Shown: piece by piece, positions 11,484 to 23,655 of the stretch
Layout: every line of letters begins with the position of its first letter
How positions within the stretch are numbered: position 1 is the first letter of the stretch
Assembly: GCF_020509005.1 (NCBI RefSeq)
Contig: NC_063014.1
Coordinates: 992,001 to 1,056,000, forward strand
Length of the DNA stretch: 64,000 bases
Direction: 5' to 3'
From: Fulvia fulva
Taxonomy: Eukaryota > Ascomycota > Dothideomycetes > Mycosphaerellales > Mycosphaerellaceae
Made by a program: the position numbers and the translations under genes
Notes under the pieces: model-generated
What the model was told of the DNA's origin: nothing
Database searches by the model: none
Seen by the model: the letters and a program-made list of their open reading frames with translations, nothing else

Positions 11484-14400
11484 ATGGGCGTTATGGGGAT
11501 GATTGCTTCGTTTGCGCTTTGCATTGCCTTGGGTACAGCATACAGATTCGACCCAGCCTATACCGAGATCAATCTCAATCAGAACCAGACTGCGGCCCAC
11601 TCACTGGACTTCTGGGGAGAGTGGACTGGACACAACTATACAGCTTCGCCAGATAACTGGCGGTTCCCATTCTACACCCTCTTCCTGGACAGATTCGTCA
11701 ATGGCGACCCATACAACGATGACATCAATGGGACTGCTTTCGAGCGTGTCACGGATTCCAATCAGATGCGCCATGGTGGTGACCTCCAAGGACTCGTCGA
11801 CACTCTGGACTATATCCAGGTAAGTAGCGAAGACTGCCCAACATCATCTCCTGAGATGCATCGAGTCCACATTATCGTGTACTTTTGGACTTCCGCTGAC
11901 ATTTTCTTTGTAGGGCATGGGCATCAAGGTCAGTAGTACGTTGGAACGCATATTGTCGTTGCTAACAAGCCACAGGGCCTGTACATTGCTGGCTCTCCCT
12001 TCATGAACCAGCCTTGGCAGTACGATTCATACTCGCCGGTCGATCTATCGCTTCTCGATCCTCACTTCGGCTCGATCGATATGTGGAGGGTTGCGATTGA
12101 CGAGATCCATGCCCGAGGCATGTACGTGGTGCTTGATAACACCTTTGCTACGTTGGGAGATCTCATCGGCTTCCAAGGATATCTCAACGAGACCACGCCG
12201 TTTCTGCTCAAAGAGCATCAGGTTCTATGGAAATCTGGGCAACAGTACTGGGATTTCGACATTGGAAACGAGTACGATGAGAGCTGCACATACCCACGCT
12301 TCTGGAACGAGACTGGCTATCCCATAGATCAGGCGCTCAAGGATGAGATGAAGGGTTGCTTCACGTCAGATTTCGATCAGTACGGTGACACCGAAGCCTT
12401 TGGCGTCTACCCTGATTGGCGGCGTCAACTGTCCAAGTTCGCTAGCGTACAGGACCGCTTGAGGGAGTGGAAGCCCTCTGTCCGAGAAAAGCTAGAGAAC
12501 TTCTATTGCATGGCCATTGCACAGCTTGATATCGATGGTTTTCGATACGACAAGGCGGTTCAAGCTACAGTCGATGCCATGGCGGACATGAGCGCGGCGA
12601 CAAGAGTCTGTGCGAGGAGGTATGGCAAGGAGAACTTTTTCTTGCCAGGCGAAATTACTGGAGGCAACTCTTTCGGGTCCATCTATCTCGGTCGTGGTCG
12701 ACAGCCAGATCAGCTGCCGGACAATATAACCCAAGCAGTGACGCTGAACCGCAACAACTCGGACAACTACTCAATTCGAGATAAGGACGGCGTGGCGCTC
12801 GATGGCGCGGCATTTCACTACACTACCTACAGGTCACTTACAAGATTCCTGGGCATGGACGGAAATCTTGAGGCAGGTTATGACACGCCAAAAAACTGGG
12901 TTGATCAATGGAACACGTTCCTGCTCACCAACGACATGGTCAACGCAAACACCGGTGTCTTCGACCCTCGCCATATGTTTGGTGTCACCAACCAAGACGT
13001 CTTTCGCTGGCCGGCAATTGACAGAGGCATAGAACGACAGCTTCTGGGTCACTTCATAACTGTTCTTCTCATGCCGGGGATCCCAAAACTGCTCTGGGGC
13101 GAGGAACAAGTTTTCCATACTCTTGACAGTACGAACGACAACTACATCTTCGGGCGACAGCCTATGTCGACGGCAACTGCCTGGCAGACTCACGGCTGCT
13201 ACAGTCTCGACTCGACTCAGTATTATCACATGCCATGGGGCCCTGCGAGGCACAGTTGTAACGATGATAGCGTTAGCCAGGACCACAGAGATCCCGCGGC
13301 TCCAGTACGGAACATTCTTCGCCATATGTACCAACTGCGAGAAGCGTTCCCGGTGCTTCACGACGGATTCTTCTTGCAGCAGCTCTCTAACCAGACATGG
13401 GAGGTGCAATACGCTGGCTCAAGTGGGGTGGCCACGGAGACTGGCCTCTGGAGTGTGATGCGCAACAGTCTAGCAGACGTTCAGAACCTCACAAGCATCC
13501 ATAACGGATATCCCAACCAGACTGAACCAGCGACCCCGGTTTGGCTGGTGTACACAAACCATAATTCAAGCCAGACTTACCAGTTTGACTGTCGAGACAA
13601 TGCCACGGACCTCAACTCGACGTCCTTGATCGCGCCGTTTCCTCATGGAACCACAGTGAAGAATTTGCTGTACCCATTCGACGAGCACAGGCTGGTAAAT
13701 AGCACCCAGTTTCTGGGCATCTCAGGTTCAACAACTTCCAATGGCTGCCTCAGCAAGCTCTCCATGAAGGCCTATGACTTCCGTGCCTACGTGCCAATTA
13801 GCCGCTGGGTCGGACCCAAGCCGATGATTACGAAGTTCTCGCCAGGACATGACGCTCGTCTCCTGACCGTCAACGCCGACTCCAACGGCACAGAGGATGT
13901 TCAAGTGGCTGTGGAGTTCTCTGTTGACATGGAATGCGATACCATCACAGACAGCATAAGCTTCAGCTCTACGACAGCAGCGGGACTGTACCCTTATGTC
14001 GATCGAGACACGGTCAGGTGTGATCGATTCAACAATCCTGCAGACTCATCGTCGTGGATTGGTGGAACACCATCGGGATTTTCCTGGTCGGCAACGCTCA
14101 GGAACGTATCGCATGGTGTTCATCGCATGTCGCTCGATCGACCTCACGCTAAGAAGCTGGGACCAGGACAGACACGCAATGTCACAACCGAAGCGCTCGA
14201 CCACTTCTTGTTCCGCGTTGGTCAAACGGACAACCCTATGGTCTTCACAAGATCCGCGAACTACTCCACCACGCTCCTCAGCAGAGCCTCGCATGGTCAA
14301 ATCACCTTGAATCATTCCGCTGCTGGAGCAGATCTCTTCAGATACTCCACCGACTTTGGGGCTTCATTCTCCGTCTGGGCGCCATATCAACACGGCTTAC

Positions 14401-17400
14401 ACCAGGTGTCAGCGTACCCGACTGGCAGTTCAGACAGGAAGACTTGGAACGGAGAGCATGTCCGTGTTGAGTACTTCAGCCGTCTCGCTGGTTCCAGCAG
14501 TCACGTCCAGCAAGGCGATCTCCACGCGAAAGCACGTCGTTTCCCTCACATGTATCTGAACGGGCCCTATAATGCTTACGGCTATGATGCCGGTCTCGAC
14601 AATAAAATGAAGCTTACAGAAGACTACACGTGGGAATTCACCTGGAACAGAGAATGGTCCAACAACGGCACTATCGCGCAGATCAACGTCTGGGGTATGG
14701 GTCCAGACGGGAAACCTGACAGCACAAAGGTCCTAGGAGATATCGATGGCGACTCCGTACTCGATCAACTGCCGCCATCATCGCTTGCTAAGCTCGTGCT
14801 CAACGTCACTGCACCACCTCCGAAGCCATTTCTCGCCTGGAAATTCATCATCAATGATGGCAACTTGCGCTTCCGGGTGGAGCCCACTGGCTCCATGTGG
14901 TGGCAACTTGCCCTTTACGTGGTGCTATGGATCTCGCCTATCATCATGGCTGTAGTGTCCACGTGGGTCTTTGTGGGTAGCTTTTACAAGATCAAGTTCA
15001 ACAAGTTTGGAGTGTCTGAGAAGCTGGGGCTTCTCGGTCTTCTTCCAAAGTCGTTGAGGAAGCTACTACGAGGGAACTCGGACGAAGCAAATTCGGGTCT
15101 TCTGGCGAGACTCAAGCACGGGTCTCGAATCTTCTCTCGGGGGTCACAGATCTGGTCGCGCCGAGGCGATGCTATTCAAGCCCAGTCGGACTCTCGTCGG
15201 ACTGTGTTGATTGCGACTATGGAGTATGATATCGAAGACTGGCACATCAAGATCAAGATCGGTGGTTTGGGTGTCATGGCTCAATTGATGGGCAAGAACC
15301 TTGAGCACCAGGACTTGATTTGGGTTGTCCCTTGTGTTGGCGGAATTGAGTATCCTCAAGACGAGCTGGCCATGCCGATGACGGTCGCCGTCATGGGAAA
15401 GGTTTACGATGTCAACGTCCGTAAGTTGCTGTCACTCTGAGGTACAGTCTGAGACGACTTGGCTAACGATGATGTCTAGAATACCACAAGCTGCGTAATA
15501 TCACCTACGTTCTGCTGGATGCACCCATATTCCGACAACAAACCAAGGCAGAGCCATATCCAGCACGCATGGACGACCTCGATTCGGCAATCTACTATTC
15601 CGCATGGAATCAATGCATCGCCCAAGCGCTTGTTCGCTTCCCTATCGATCTCTACCACATCAACGACTACCACGGGACAGTGGCACCGCTGTATATCCTG
15701 CCTCGCACAATACCGGTATGCCTGTCGCTTCACAACGCCGAGTTTCAGGGCCTTTGGCCAATGCGTAACCGTAAAGAGCGAGATGAGGTGTGCTCAGTCT
15801 TCAACTTGCCACCGGACATCGTTTCTGAGTACGTCCAGTACGGAGAGATCTTCAATTTGCTGCATGCTGGAGCGTCCTATCTGCGAATACAGCAAGAAGG
15901 GTGAGTGTCAAATGTCTTTTGCCCTGCATTGGTTCGTGGTTTGCTGACAAGTCTACAGTTTTGGCGCAGTCGGTGTATCGAAGAAGTACGGTGCCCGAGC
16001 GTACACTAGATATCCTATCTTCTGGGGCTTGAAAGAAGTACAGGCGCTGCAGAACCCAGATCCATCGGATACTGCAGTCTGGGACAAGAAGCTGCCTGCT
16101 GAGACAGACATCCGTATTGATGAGGATTTCGAGAAGACGCGTCTCGAGGAACGAACGCAAGCTCAGGAATGGGCTGGACTCGAGAAGAACCCCAACGCCG
16201 AGCTCTTCGTCTTCGTCGGCAGATGGTCAATGTGAGTCGTGCGAGGCAGCTGGATGATTTAGCAGACGACTAACACAATCGATACAGGCAAAAGGGCATT
16301 GACTTGATTGCGGACGCATTCCCAGCTATCCTGGAGTCGCACCCGAACTCTCAATTGATCACTGTCGGTCCTGTGATTGATCTATTTGGCAAGTTTGCCG
16401 CCTTGAAGTTCGAGAAGTTGATGGAACTGTATCCGAATCGAGTGTGCTCGAAGCCAGTCTTTACTGCGTTGCCGCCCTTCATCTTTTCAGGCGCAGAGTT
16501 TGCGCTAATTCCATCTCGTGACGAGCCATTCGGCCTAGTCGCAGTGGAATTCGGCAGGAAAGGCGCCTTGGGTGTTGGTGCCAGAGTCGGTGGACTGGGT
16601 CAAATGCCAGGATGGTGGTAGGCCATGACGGAAGGTATCGATTTCCGTGAGGTCTATGCTGATGACGTTACAGGTACACTGTCGAGAGCACTACCACGGC
16701 GCATTTACTTCATCAGTTCAAAGACGCTATACGCGGCGCGCTCAGCTCATCCACGAAGACCAGAGCCCTGATGAGAGCTCGATCGGCCAAGCAGCGCTTT
16801 CCGGTGCAGCAATGGGTGGAGGAGCTCGAAGTATTGCAGTCGACTGCCATCCGCACACACGATAAGGTCGCTGCCGAGAAGAACTCCTGGTCGAGCAGCA
16901 TTATCACCCTAGTCCACCCTCACCCAAGCATACATCCTACTCTAGGGTCGGGCGCGAAGCAAACACCTCGTGGCTCCATGTATGGCCCTAGTCATTATTC
17001 TTGGGACGGCAGCCAGGTTCAGACTGTGGAGGAAAATGATGTTATCGTTGGCGACAGAGAACCACTTCCACCAATGGCCACTGAGATTGTTCGCGAACTC
17101 AGACACAAATCCCATCCCTTCCCAGGTCTGCGTGGGGATCATGAGGAAGAGGAGGAGGAGGGAGATGACCGATCCATTTGCTCGATACATACGCCGGCAC
17201 GCTCATCTTCGCCAGTCCAGCCAGCATCGCCGATAACGACGAAGTCACCACACAATAGCACCAACCGGTCCAGCATGACCAACGTTCAGACAGCCAGATC
17301 CAGCATGGCTCACCCATACGCATCCACTGCGCGAACCAGTGTCATCCCACGTTCAGTGTCTGGCCTCTCCATGCAGAACATCGTCGGCGAGAAGACAGAC

Positions 17401-19059
17401 TTCAACCTGCAAAACGTGGATCCCTTCTTCACAGACAACAATGGCCACTTCTATCGTGCCTTCAGCAAGAAGCTCGACACCCTCAACGCTGCCAACTCTG
17501 AATCAACAAACTGCATTGAAGAATTCCTAGCCAAGTCTGAGAAGGAATGGTTCACCGAGTTCCGAAACGCAAAGCTCGGTATGCTCAAACGTGACGGCAC
17601 AACGACACGTCCAGTCAGCATCGCACCATCAGAACCTGCAACGGCAGACTCCTCGTCCGAGAAGTCGCACATTCAGGTCAATGAGTTCATGCTAAGAGAC
17701 GAGTACAAGCCGCCGACCGGCTTGCGCAAGTGGATGCAAGTCCGCATTGGATCCTGGCCTCTCTATGCTTACTTCATGGCTCTGGGCCAAATCATCGCGG
17801 CCAATAGCTACCAGATCACACTCCTGACTGGAGAGGTCGGTCAGACGGCGACAAAGCTCTACATTGTCGCTTCGATTTATCTCGTGGCTTCGATGCTGTG
17901 GTGGCTATGCTTTAGACGCTTCGCATCCTATGTCTCGCTCTCACTGCCGTTCCTGTTCTATGGTACGGCGTTCTTCCTGGTTGGCATAGCCCACTTTGCC
18001 CCGACTGTGGATGGGAGAGGATGGGTCCAAAACGTCGGCACTGGATTCTATACCCTGGCCTCGGCCTCTGGAGCTCTCTTCTTCGCTCTCAACTTCGGAG
18101 ATGAAGGCGGCGCCCCAGTCAAGTCCTGGGTCTTCCGCGCTTGCGTCATCCAAGGCTCGCAGCAAATCTACGTCGTTGCTCTCTGGTACTGGGGTTCCTT
18201 TCTAGCAAAGCATCGAGCACTCGGCTACGAAGCCAGCCAGGACTCCGTCGTTGGGACTTGGAAAGTCACAGCCATTACTCTCCCTATCGCAGCTTTCCTT
18301 TGGATCATCTGCCTGGTCATGTGGCTCGGCTTACCATCCTACTACCGCCAAGCTCCCGGGAAGATGCCCAGCTTCTACAGATCGATTGCGAGGAGAAAGG
18401 TTGTGCTCTGGTTCTTTGTCACGGCTCTGGTTCAGAACTTCTTCCTCTCCGCACCCTATGGTCGCAACTGGTCTTTCCTCTTCAGCAGTATTCACGTACC
18501 AGCTTGGCAAGTCTTGCTGCTTGTGGTGCTGTTCTTCGTCATTGTGTGGGCGATGTTCTGTGGGCTGTTCGCATACCTCTCGAGATCGCACTCGTGGATT
18601 CTACCCCTGTTTGCAATTGGACTTGGTGCTCCTCGTTGGGCACAGATCTGGTGGGGAACGAGTAATATCGGAAACTGGCTACCTTGGGCTCCTGGAAGCA
18701 TTGAGACCGGTGCGATCTACATCTCGAGCGCTCTGCTGTCGAGATCTCTCTGGCTATGGCTAGGTGTCCTCGACGCCGTCCAGGGAGTTGGCTTAGGGAT
18801 GATTATGCTGGGAACACTAACTCGCACTCACGTTGCCTTCGCGATCACCGCAACTCAGGTCCTTGGTTCGGTGGCCACAATGCTAGGCCGTGCTGTCGCG
18901 CCCAATAGACTTGGACCTGGACCTATCTCACCAGATATCAGTGGCGGCTTGAGTACCGGCCTTGGGCAGGCATGGTTTTGGGCAGGACTTTTGGCGAATT
19001 TGGCGCTTTGTATTGGGTTTTACAAGTTCTACCGCAAGGAACAGTTGCAGAAGCCGTAG
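11484..19059 (+). CDS. ags1: Alpha-1,3-glucan synthase (Ags/Mok1 family), seven exons
   Basis: Plasma-membrane enzyme making cell-wall alpha-1,3-glucan. Exons: 11484-11819, 11914-11928, 11976-15420, 15480-15900, 15959-16231, 16288-16617, 16674-19059. All introns are GT-AG, 47-94 nt, and the joined frame is open for 2401 codons, the family's usual length. The start is the first in-frame ATG after the stop at 11451, with A at -3 and G at +4. Order of domains: signal peptide (aa 1-19); extracellular GH13 amylase-like domain with DGFRYDKA (D309) and PGEITGG (E343); membrane segment about aa 1090-1117; cytosolic GT5 glycogen-synthase-like domain with KIGGLG (K1211) and the E-x7-E motif [13 protein letters not shown] (E1576, E1584); Ser-rich, acidic linker; and a multi-pass C-terminal half from about aa 1968, thought to export glucan. 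No RIP damage is visible. The symbol is by family; the paralogue number is unknown. No amylase-like gene is adjacent, unlike some Aspergillus loci. Confidence 0.97.
11914..11928 (+). other. ags1: 15-nt microexon (exon 2) of the glucan synthase gene
   Basis: Encodes GMGIK. It lies between intron 1 (11820-11913, donor GTAAGT, branch-like GCTGAC at 11895) and intron 2 (11929-11975, donor GTCAGT, branch-like GCTAAC at 11961). The frame is phase 0 on both sides. The joined protein reads DYIQ-GMGIK-GLYIAG, which fits the conserved N-terminal block of the family, so skipping it would delete five conserved residues without a frameshift. Confidence 0.9.
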
Positions 19060-19144
19060 TTGGCTGGTAGATGGATGTAATTTTGAAGAGACGGACTATA
19101 GACATGTTTGATTGGTAATAACTTTTTGATAGATAGCATTAGAG

Positions 19145-19688
19145 CGGTGAAATACTCCCATATCCCTTATTATGTCAAAAAGTACCCCTATGTCCTTCTT
19201 ATGTTAAAAAGTTCTCCCGTAGCCCTTATATTGTTACAAAAATACTGCGATATCCTTCGTCTATATATAGTAGTCGTAGTATCGCGGGAAAAACGCTAGG
19301 GTATATAGAATATACGTTTTAGAGGGTTTATAAGAGGTAGAACTAAAGAAAATTATATAGTAATAAGTTATAAGTTACTATGAATCTAATAAGTTGTTCC
19401 TTAAATTCTTAAGATCTAAAATTTTCAGATTGTAAGCTTTATATATAAGTTAACTAAGTTATAGTAGTTATAATATAATATATATATATATATATAGAAG
19501 CGTATATCTTATTATATAAAGACTAACTATAACTAGATATAAGAAAAATTAAAAAAGTCTAAGAATCGCAAGTTTAGATTATACCTAGGTTATAGCAGTA
19601 CTTTCTAACACAATAAGGGTTATAGGAGGACTTAAAGTAACACGGCGGTATTTTGCGACACAATAAGGGACATAGGAGTATTTCGCCG
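19145..19688. mobile_element. MULE-type MITE (544 bp) with 9-bp target duplication
   Basis: The left end starts CGGTGAAATACTCC and the right end reads inverted as CGGCGAAATACTCC. About 25 terminal bases pair, with only C/T differences. Direct repeats GCATTAGAG lie immediately outside (19136-19144 and 19689-19697), a 9-bp duplication typical of Mutator-like elements. Each end carries subterminal repeats: about four ~31-bp units at 19151-19258 on the left, and inverted related units at 19595-19680. The interior is AT-rich and non-coding. It sits about 85 bp downstream of the glucan synthase stop, so it may lie in or near that gene's 3' UTR. Confidence 0.75.
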
Positions 19689-19697
19689 GCATTAGAG

Positions 19698-20393
19698 CGC
19701 TGATAGATAGCAATATACCCATGATTTCGTTTTCGGCCTGGGTGCATCTTGATATGATATTGCGAATCCTGGCGCAGATTGACCGAAGCAAGACACCGAG
19801 CAGGATCTGGACTGAGAGCATGGTTGGTGGGGGCCAAAATCTCTGGTGAGAGAGTAGCAGTCGCTTCGAGATCAGCTCCTTTCTAACCGAGATCTGTTCC
19901 AGTGCCATGGCCCTGCTGCCAACGTCTTGGCCAGCATAGCCATGCCTCCACTTCGCAGTCAGAGGAGATAACAAATTGCGGTATCGACACAGTGTGTGGC
20001 ATAGCGACCCACTGTAACAACACCTTATCAGTCAATTCAGCAGTCACAGCCCGTCCACAGCAACGAAGCCGGAAACAATGCAACTGTAGTCGTACAGATA
20101 GCATGAAGCATTCCAGGGCATGGCAACTATTGGCAATAGCTATTCCTGGTCGTGCCAATGCTGGATTGGGAGGTTGCTGTGTTTCAATACTCAAGGCTGA
20201 ACCGGTGTGATGGCAACCCTCGAGAGACGTCGAAGGGATTGTTTTCATTGGTGCAACAACCTGACCATGCACGACTCTGGGGCTGTGCCCATTGCAATGC
20301 CCTCGCGCTTTCGATGTACTAAGGCCGTCTCTTTCGCTCTTCCGGTCTTGACCCTATTCATGCTTCGCACCGCGAGTCGTGCTCAACAGCGCC
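19698..20393. other. Upstream region of the secreted-protein gene; no gene seen
   Basis: Normal base composition. Overlapping open frames up to 129 codons occur (19883-20272 minus, 19902-20210 plus), but they show no domain or splice continuity. An out-of-frame upstream ATG at 20360 opens a frame to 20533 that overlaps the chosen start of the next gene. The stretch probably contains its promoter. Confidence 0.45.
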
Positions 20394-21309
20394 ATGGCGG
20401 CTATCAAAGACCTTTTTTTGGTCGTGACAACTACGACCCTACTCTTCTTGCGAATCGTAGTCTCCTCGCCAGTACCTTTAGCACAAGATGGTTCAATCCC
20501 AGACCCACCTTGCGACCCGGTCTCGACCTATAGCCCGGAATGGTTTCTCGCGAATGTCAACGACGACTATCGAAGGAACTCTTCCGTGTTCGAGAACCGG
20601 CTCCTGTTCTACACAAGGCGCTGCACAGACGATGCTATTCGGCTCAGCTGCAGCAGTGACGGCTTCTATATCACGATCTGGAATGTCTGTAAGTTAGAAC
20701 CAATAGGGTCCTGCTCTTTTGATGATGGAGCTGATGCCGAACAGGGCCCCAAAGCTTCTACAACAACGAGCACACCGAGCCAGAGCTCGAGCGATGCATC
20801 TTCTCCAGCACCACGTACACTCAGGAGTACTATGAGAACATGTCCGCAGCATTTGCACGTCTGGCAAGAGGAAGCGCAACTGTGATGCACGATTCGGCAG
20901 ACTGGGCTGATCCTCCCATGGATGGCATATTTGGGAGGATAGAGGTACCTAACATTTCGGAATACACCGATGTCGAAGAGGTAAGCCAGATCCTGAGGTC
21001 TTGTCCAGCGTGTGACCAAGGAGCTGATTGTTTGGGTAGTTATGGGCCATCAATGATGCTACCAGCAGAGCTGCGATGCGTGGTGACATCTACAGCTTGC
21101 CATCGTACCATAGATCGCTGCGGATGGCACAGCAGCGGATGTATAAGACAGATATGTCGCTGCGAAAGCAAGGTCTCTTGTCGAGGTCGGAAGCACTGTT
21201 CGAGAAGCGTGCCGCTGAAGATGTGGATTGGTGTCCTGGAGCGAGAAATTGGAGGCATGAACGAACACAGCCACTGCGACATCTGATGGATGGGTACGAT
21301 TTGTCCTAG
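20394..21309 (+). CDS. Hypothetical secreted protein, three exons, 266 aa
   Basis: I do not recognise a family. Exons 20394-20688, 20745-20980 and 21040-21309 are joined by two GT-AG introns of 56 and 59 nt, each with a GTAAG donor and a GCTGAT branch-like box. The phases fit exactly: a split Trp codon at residue 99, then phase 0. Stop TAG at 21307. The start context is GCC-ATG-G. Residues 7-19 are strongly hydrophobic and followed by SSPVPLA (24-30), which fits a signal peptide. The mature part has five cysteines (C40, C77, C86, C116, C242), a Trp/Tyr-rich middle and an Arg-rich C-terminal 70 residues. Correct phase across both introns and lack of RIP damage argue for a real gene. It could be an effector-like or wall-associated protein, but nothing in the sequence proves it. 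Confidence 0.75.
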
Positions 21310-21580
21310 CGATATTACAGAAGCCCTGGAGTCGTAAAGTACTTCATCAAGGGGTTCCCAGAGTCAGATATGTACTGTACAGTATCTTGCCGCAGCTTCA
21401 GTTTTCAGCATCGATGTGTTGGTCGCATAGCCGTCGCCTGAAGATGGAATCGATGGAGATGTTCCATGTACAGATGCGACGATTTGGTCGTTGCTATGGA
21501 GGAAATGGATGACCTTTCGAGGGTGCCTCAAACGTCGAACGCGACAGCCTCGGCATCGTCTTCGGTCGGCCTAGTAGCCT
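21310..21580. other. Downstream flank of the secreted-protein gene
   Basis: Normal composition, short frames only, no feature seen. The change to TA-rich RIP-like DNA occurs close to 21580. Confidence 0.4.
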
Positions 21581-21614
21581 GATATGTCACGTTTATCAAA
21601 AATGACGTATTAGT

Positions 21615-21700
21615 GGGTCGGTTGGTCGATATCTCGATTAGTCGATATATAAGGTAGTCGATATGTCGATATATCGATATGTCGATTTGTCTATATATTA
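21615..21700. repeat. Short degenerate satellite based on TCGATAT
   Basis: The motif GTCGATAT or TCGATATA/G recurs about eight times within roughly 85 bp, with variable spacing. It sits exactly at the border between the gene island and the transposon block. Confidence 0.6.
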
Positions 21701-21957
21701 AGCACTTTCTTATAGTACCTATTCTAAGCTACTATAAGTAAGTACTTACTATTGTCGATACCGTATTCGGAAACTACGTAATTATTAAAGTTAAACTTTT
21801 CCTTAGCTACTTGTATTATAAGTAATAATAATCTACCGGTTACTAATAATAGATAGATATGTTAAATAGGTACGGGTAGATAGTAGCGGAGTAGAGTAAG
21901 AGATCAATCTTTAACTGACTAATAGCACGAGCATATAGCAATATATCAGGAACCAAT

Positions 21958-22092
21958 ATGTTGATTGTGTTGGATGTCTATCTAAGCTAAAGGGGAGAGA
22001 AGGTATCTCCCTACAAGCTAAGTCATCGTAGATGCCTTAGGCTACTAGATTACTTCCTAATTGTTAACTCTCTTTGAGATGCTATATCTTAA
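21958..22092 (+). repeat. Possible solo LTR
   Basis: A 135-bp stretch begins TGTTGATTGTG and ends TATCTTAACA, so its ends form a short inverted repeat of the TG...CA type used by LTRs. It is much less TA-rich than its surroundings. No matching second copy or convincing 5-bp duplication is visible in the window, so this is tentative. Confidence 0.35.
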
Positions 22093-22320
22093 CAAGATAG
22101 ATAGATTTGTTATTCCCCTATTCTAGGACCCTATTCGGCCTATATAGGTATATATCTATTGTTATATATAAAGGAGAGCCCGAATAGGTGAAAACCCTTC
22201 CCGCCCCCGACTTCTCCTTATCTAGATTAGCTTTCCCTCTAAACATATATAGTCTATATTACTACCCCGTTAGTCCCCGCTCCTAGCCGGTCTTATCGCG
22301 CTACGCCGTAACCTCTCTTT
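22093..22320 (-). mobile_element. LINE-C 3'-end fragment with (GATA)n tail
   Basis: Reverse-oriented last ~215 bp of LINE-C, matching the ends of the copies at 57923 and 43586, preceded by a short GATAGATAGAT tail. The match stops abruptly at 22320, where the 3' end of LINE-B begins. Confidence 0.8.
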
Positions 22321-23655
22321 ATATATATATTGTTTATTATACTATTATAGAGCCTATTAGCCTATATAGCTATACTACCTACTTCTAGTTATAAAGGGGA
22401 GACTCGTATTATAGAGTGAAAACCCCCTCTCCTCTCCTATACGTTCTTAACCTTACCCTCTTTCGTGTTTTCCTTATTAACGGTACACTAGTATTATAGG
22501 CCTACCCTAATAACTACCCTATCTACACCCCCTTAACCTCCCGCCTCTTCTCTATCTACTCCTCCGTCTCGCTAGCTAGCGCGAACTGTTTAAGAAAGCC
22601 CTACTATAGTATCTACTATACTATCCGTTTTACGTCTCGCTTATCTATTACGATTGACTAGTAGTCGCGTCTGACTGCCTTAGCTCTCTACTAGCTTCGT
22701 CCTTCTACCTATTACGGGCACCGTAGTATTATATACTCCGGGTTCTATAACGGGTAGTTATACTAGTATACTAGGCTATATACGTCCGGGACTTTCCTTC
22801 TATATAGGTAGGCCCTTAACCCGATATATTCGGACCTAATCTATATCGCGATACTTACTTCGGCCCTTATTAGGTTACGGTAGAGTAGGTAGTTATGTCT
22901 CTAGAAGGGGCGTAAGGCTAGGGGTCCTCGATTTGGTAGGGGATTCTCTTTCTATTCCTATTCCTAAAGGTGGCCCGCTACCTACTCTACGAGGCTTTAT
23001 ATCTTTGCCTTATTACCCTATTTCCTCCGTGCCTTTTCCTCCTCCTCCTTCCTCTCTATCCACTTCTAGGTTTGCTTAACGACTTCAAACGTGCGTAGGT
23101 CGTCTTGCTTTTAGCTTTAATGTACCCTAAGGTAAGGTAGTCGGTCGTACCTCCTAGCGATCTTCTCCGTAGAGTCCCGAATAGCTTATTATACTAGATA
23201 ATCCGCCGTCTTCCTAGCGTAGTAAATCCTCATTCCCTTAATGTAATGTTTAATTAGGGGGGACCCTATCTCTACTTCCGCTACTCTCGTTAGCGTTGTC
23301 TTATAGGCTCCTAGTATCCGTCTAAGGTTTGCGGCCTACGTCCGGTTTAGGGGTCCCTCTATCCGCTTCGGAATCGGTTTACCTACTCCTCCTATTCCCT
23401 ATATCTAGGCCCCGTAGAGCATTACTAGTTTTACGATCGTCTTATATATAACCCTTGCCTTACTAAACGTAGCTCCCTATATTAACGTTATAAGTCTAGT
23501 TATTATAGCCTCGTTAACCTAGGCTCTATTCTAGGCTTTCCTAATCTAGGGGTTCTAGCTAAGCTTAGGGTCTAGCTAGATTCCTAGGATTCGTAATTCG
23601 GGAGAGGGCTTCGTTACGTAACCCTAGATAGTTACCGTTACTTATATATTATAGT
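22321..23655 (-). mobile_element. LINE-B fragment (late ORF2 and 3' end)
   Basis: Reverse-oriented and closely matching 34487-35825. It runs from the (TA)n 3' tail at 22321 to a point inside ORF2 at 23655. In element orientation the complete LINE-B 3' end is fused directly to the last 215 bp of LINE-C. Confidence 0.8.

Noticed and set aside
15421..15440. Glucan synthase exon 3 ending at the in-frame stop at 15440
   Set aside because: GTAAGT donor at 15421 and acceptor at 15479 restore the frame into the conserved sequence of the family.
20360..20533. Alternative upstream ATG overlapping the secreted-protein start
   Set aside because: Frame ends at 20533 without splice continuity. ATG 20394 gives a signal peptide and exact phase over two introns.
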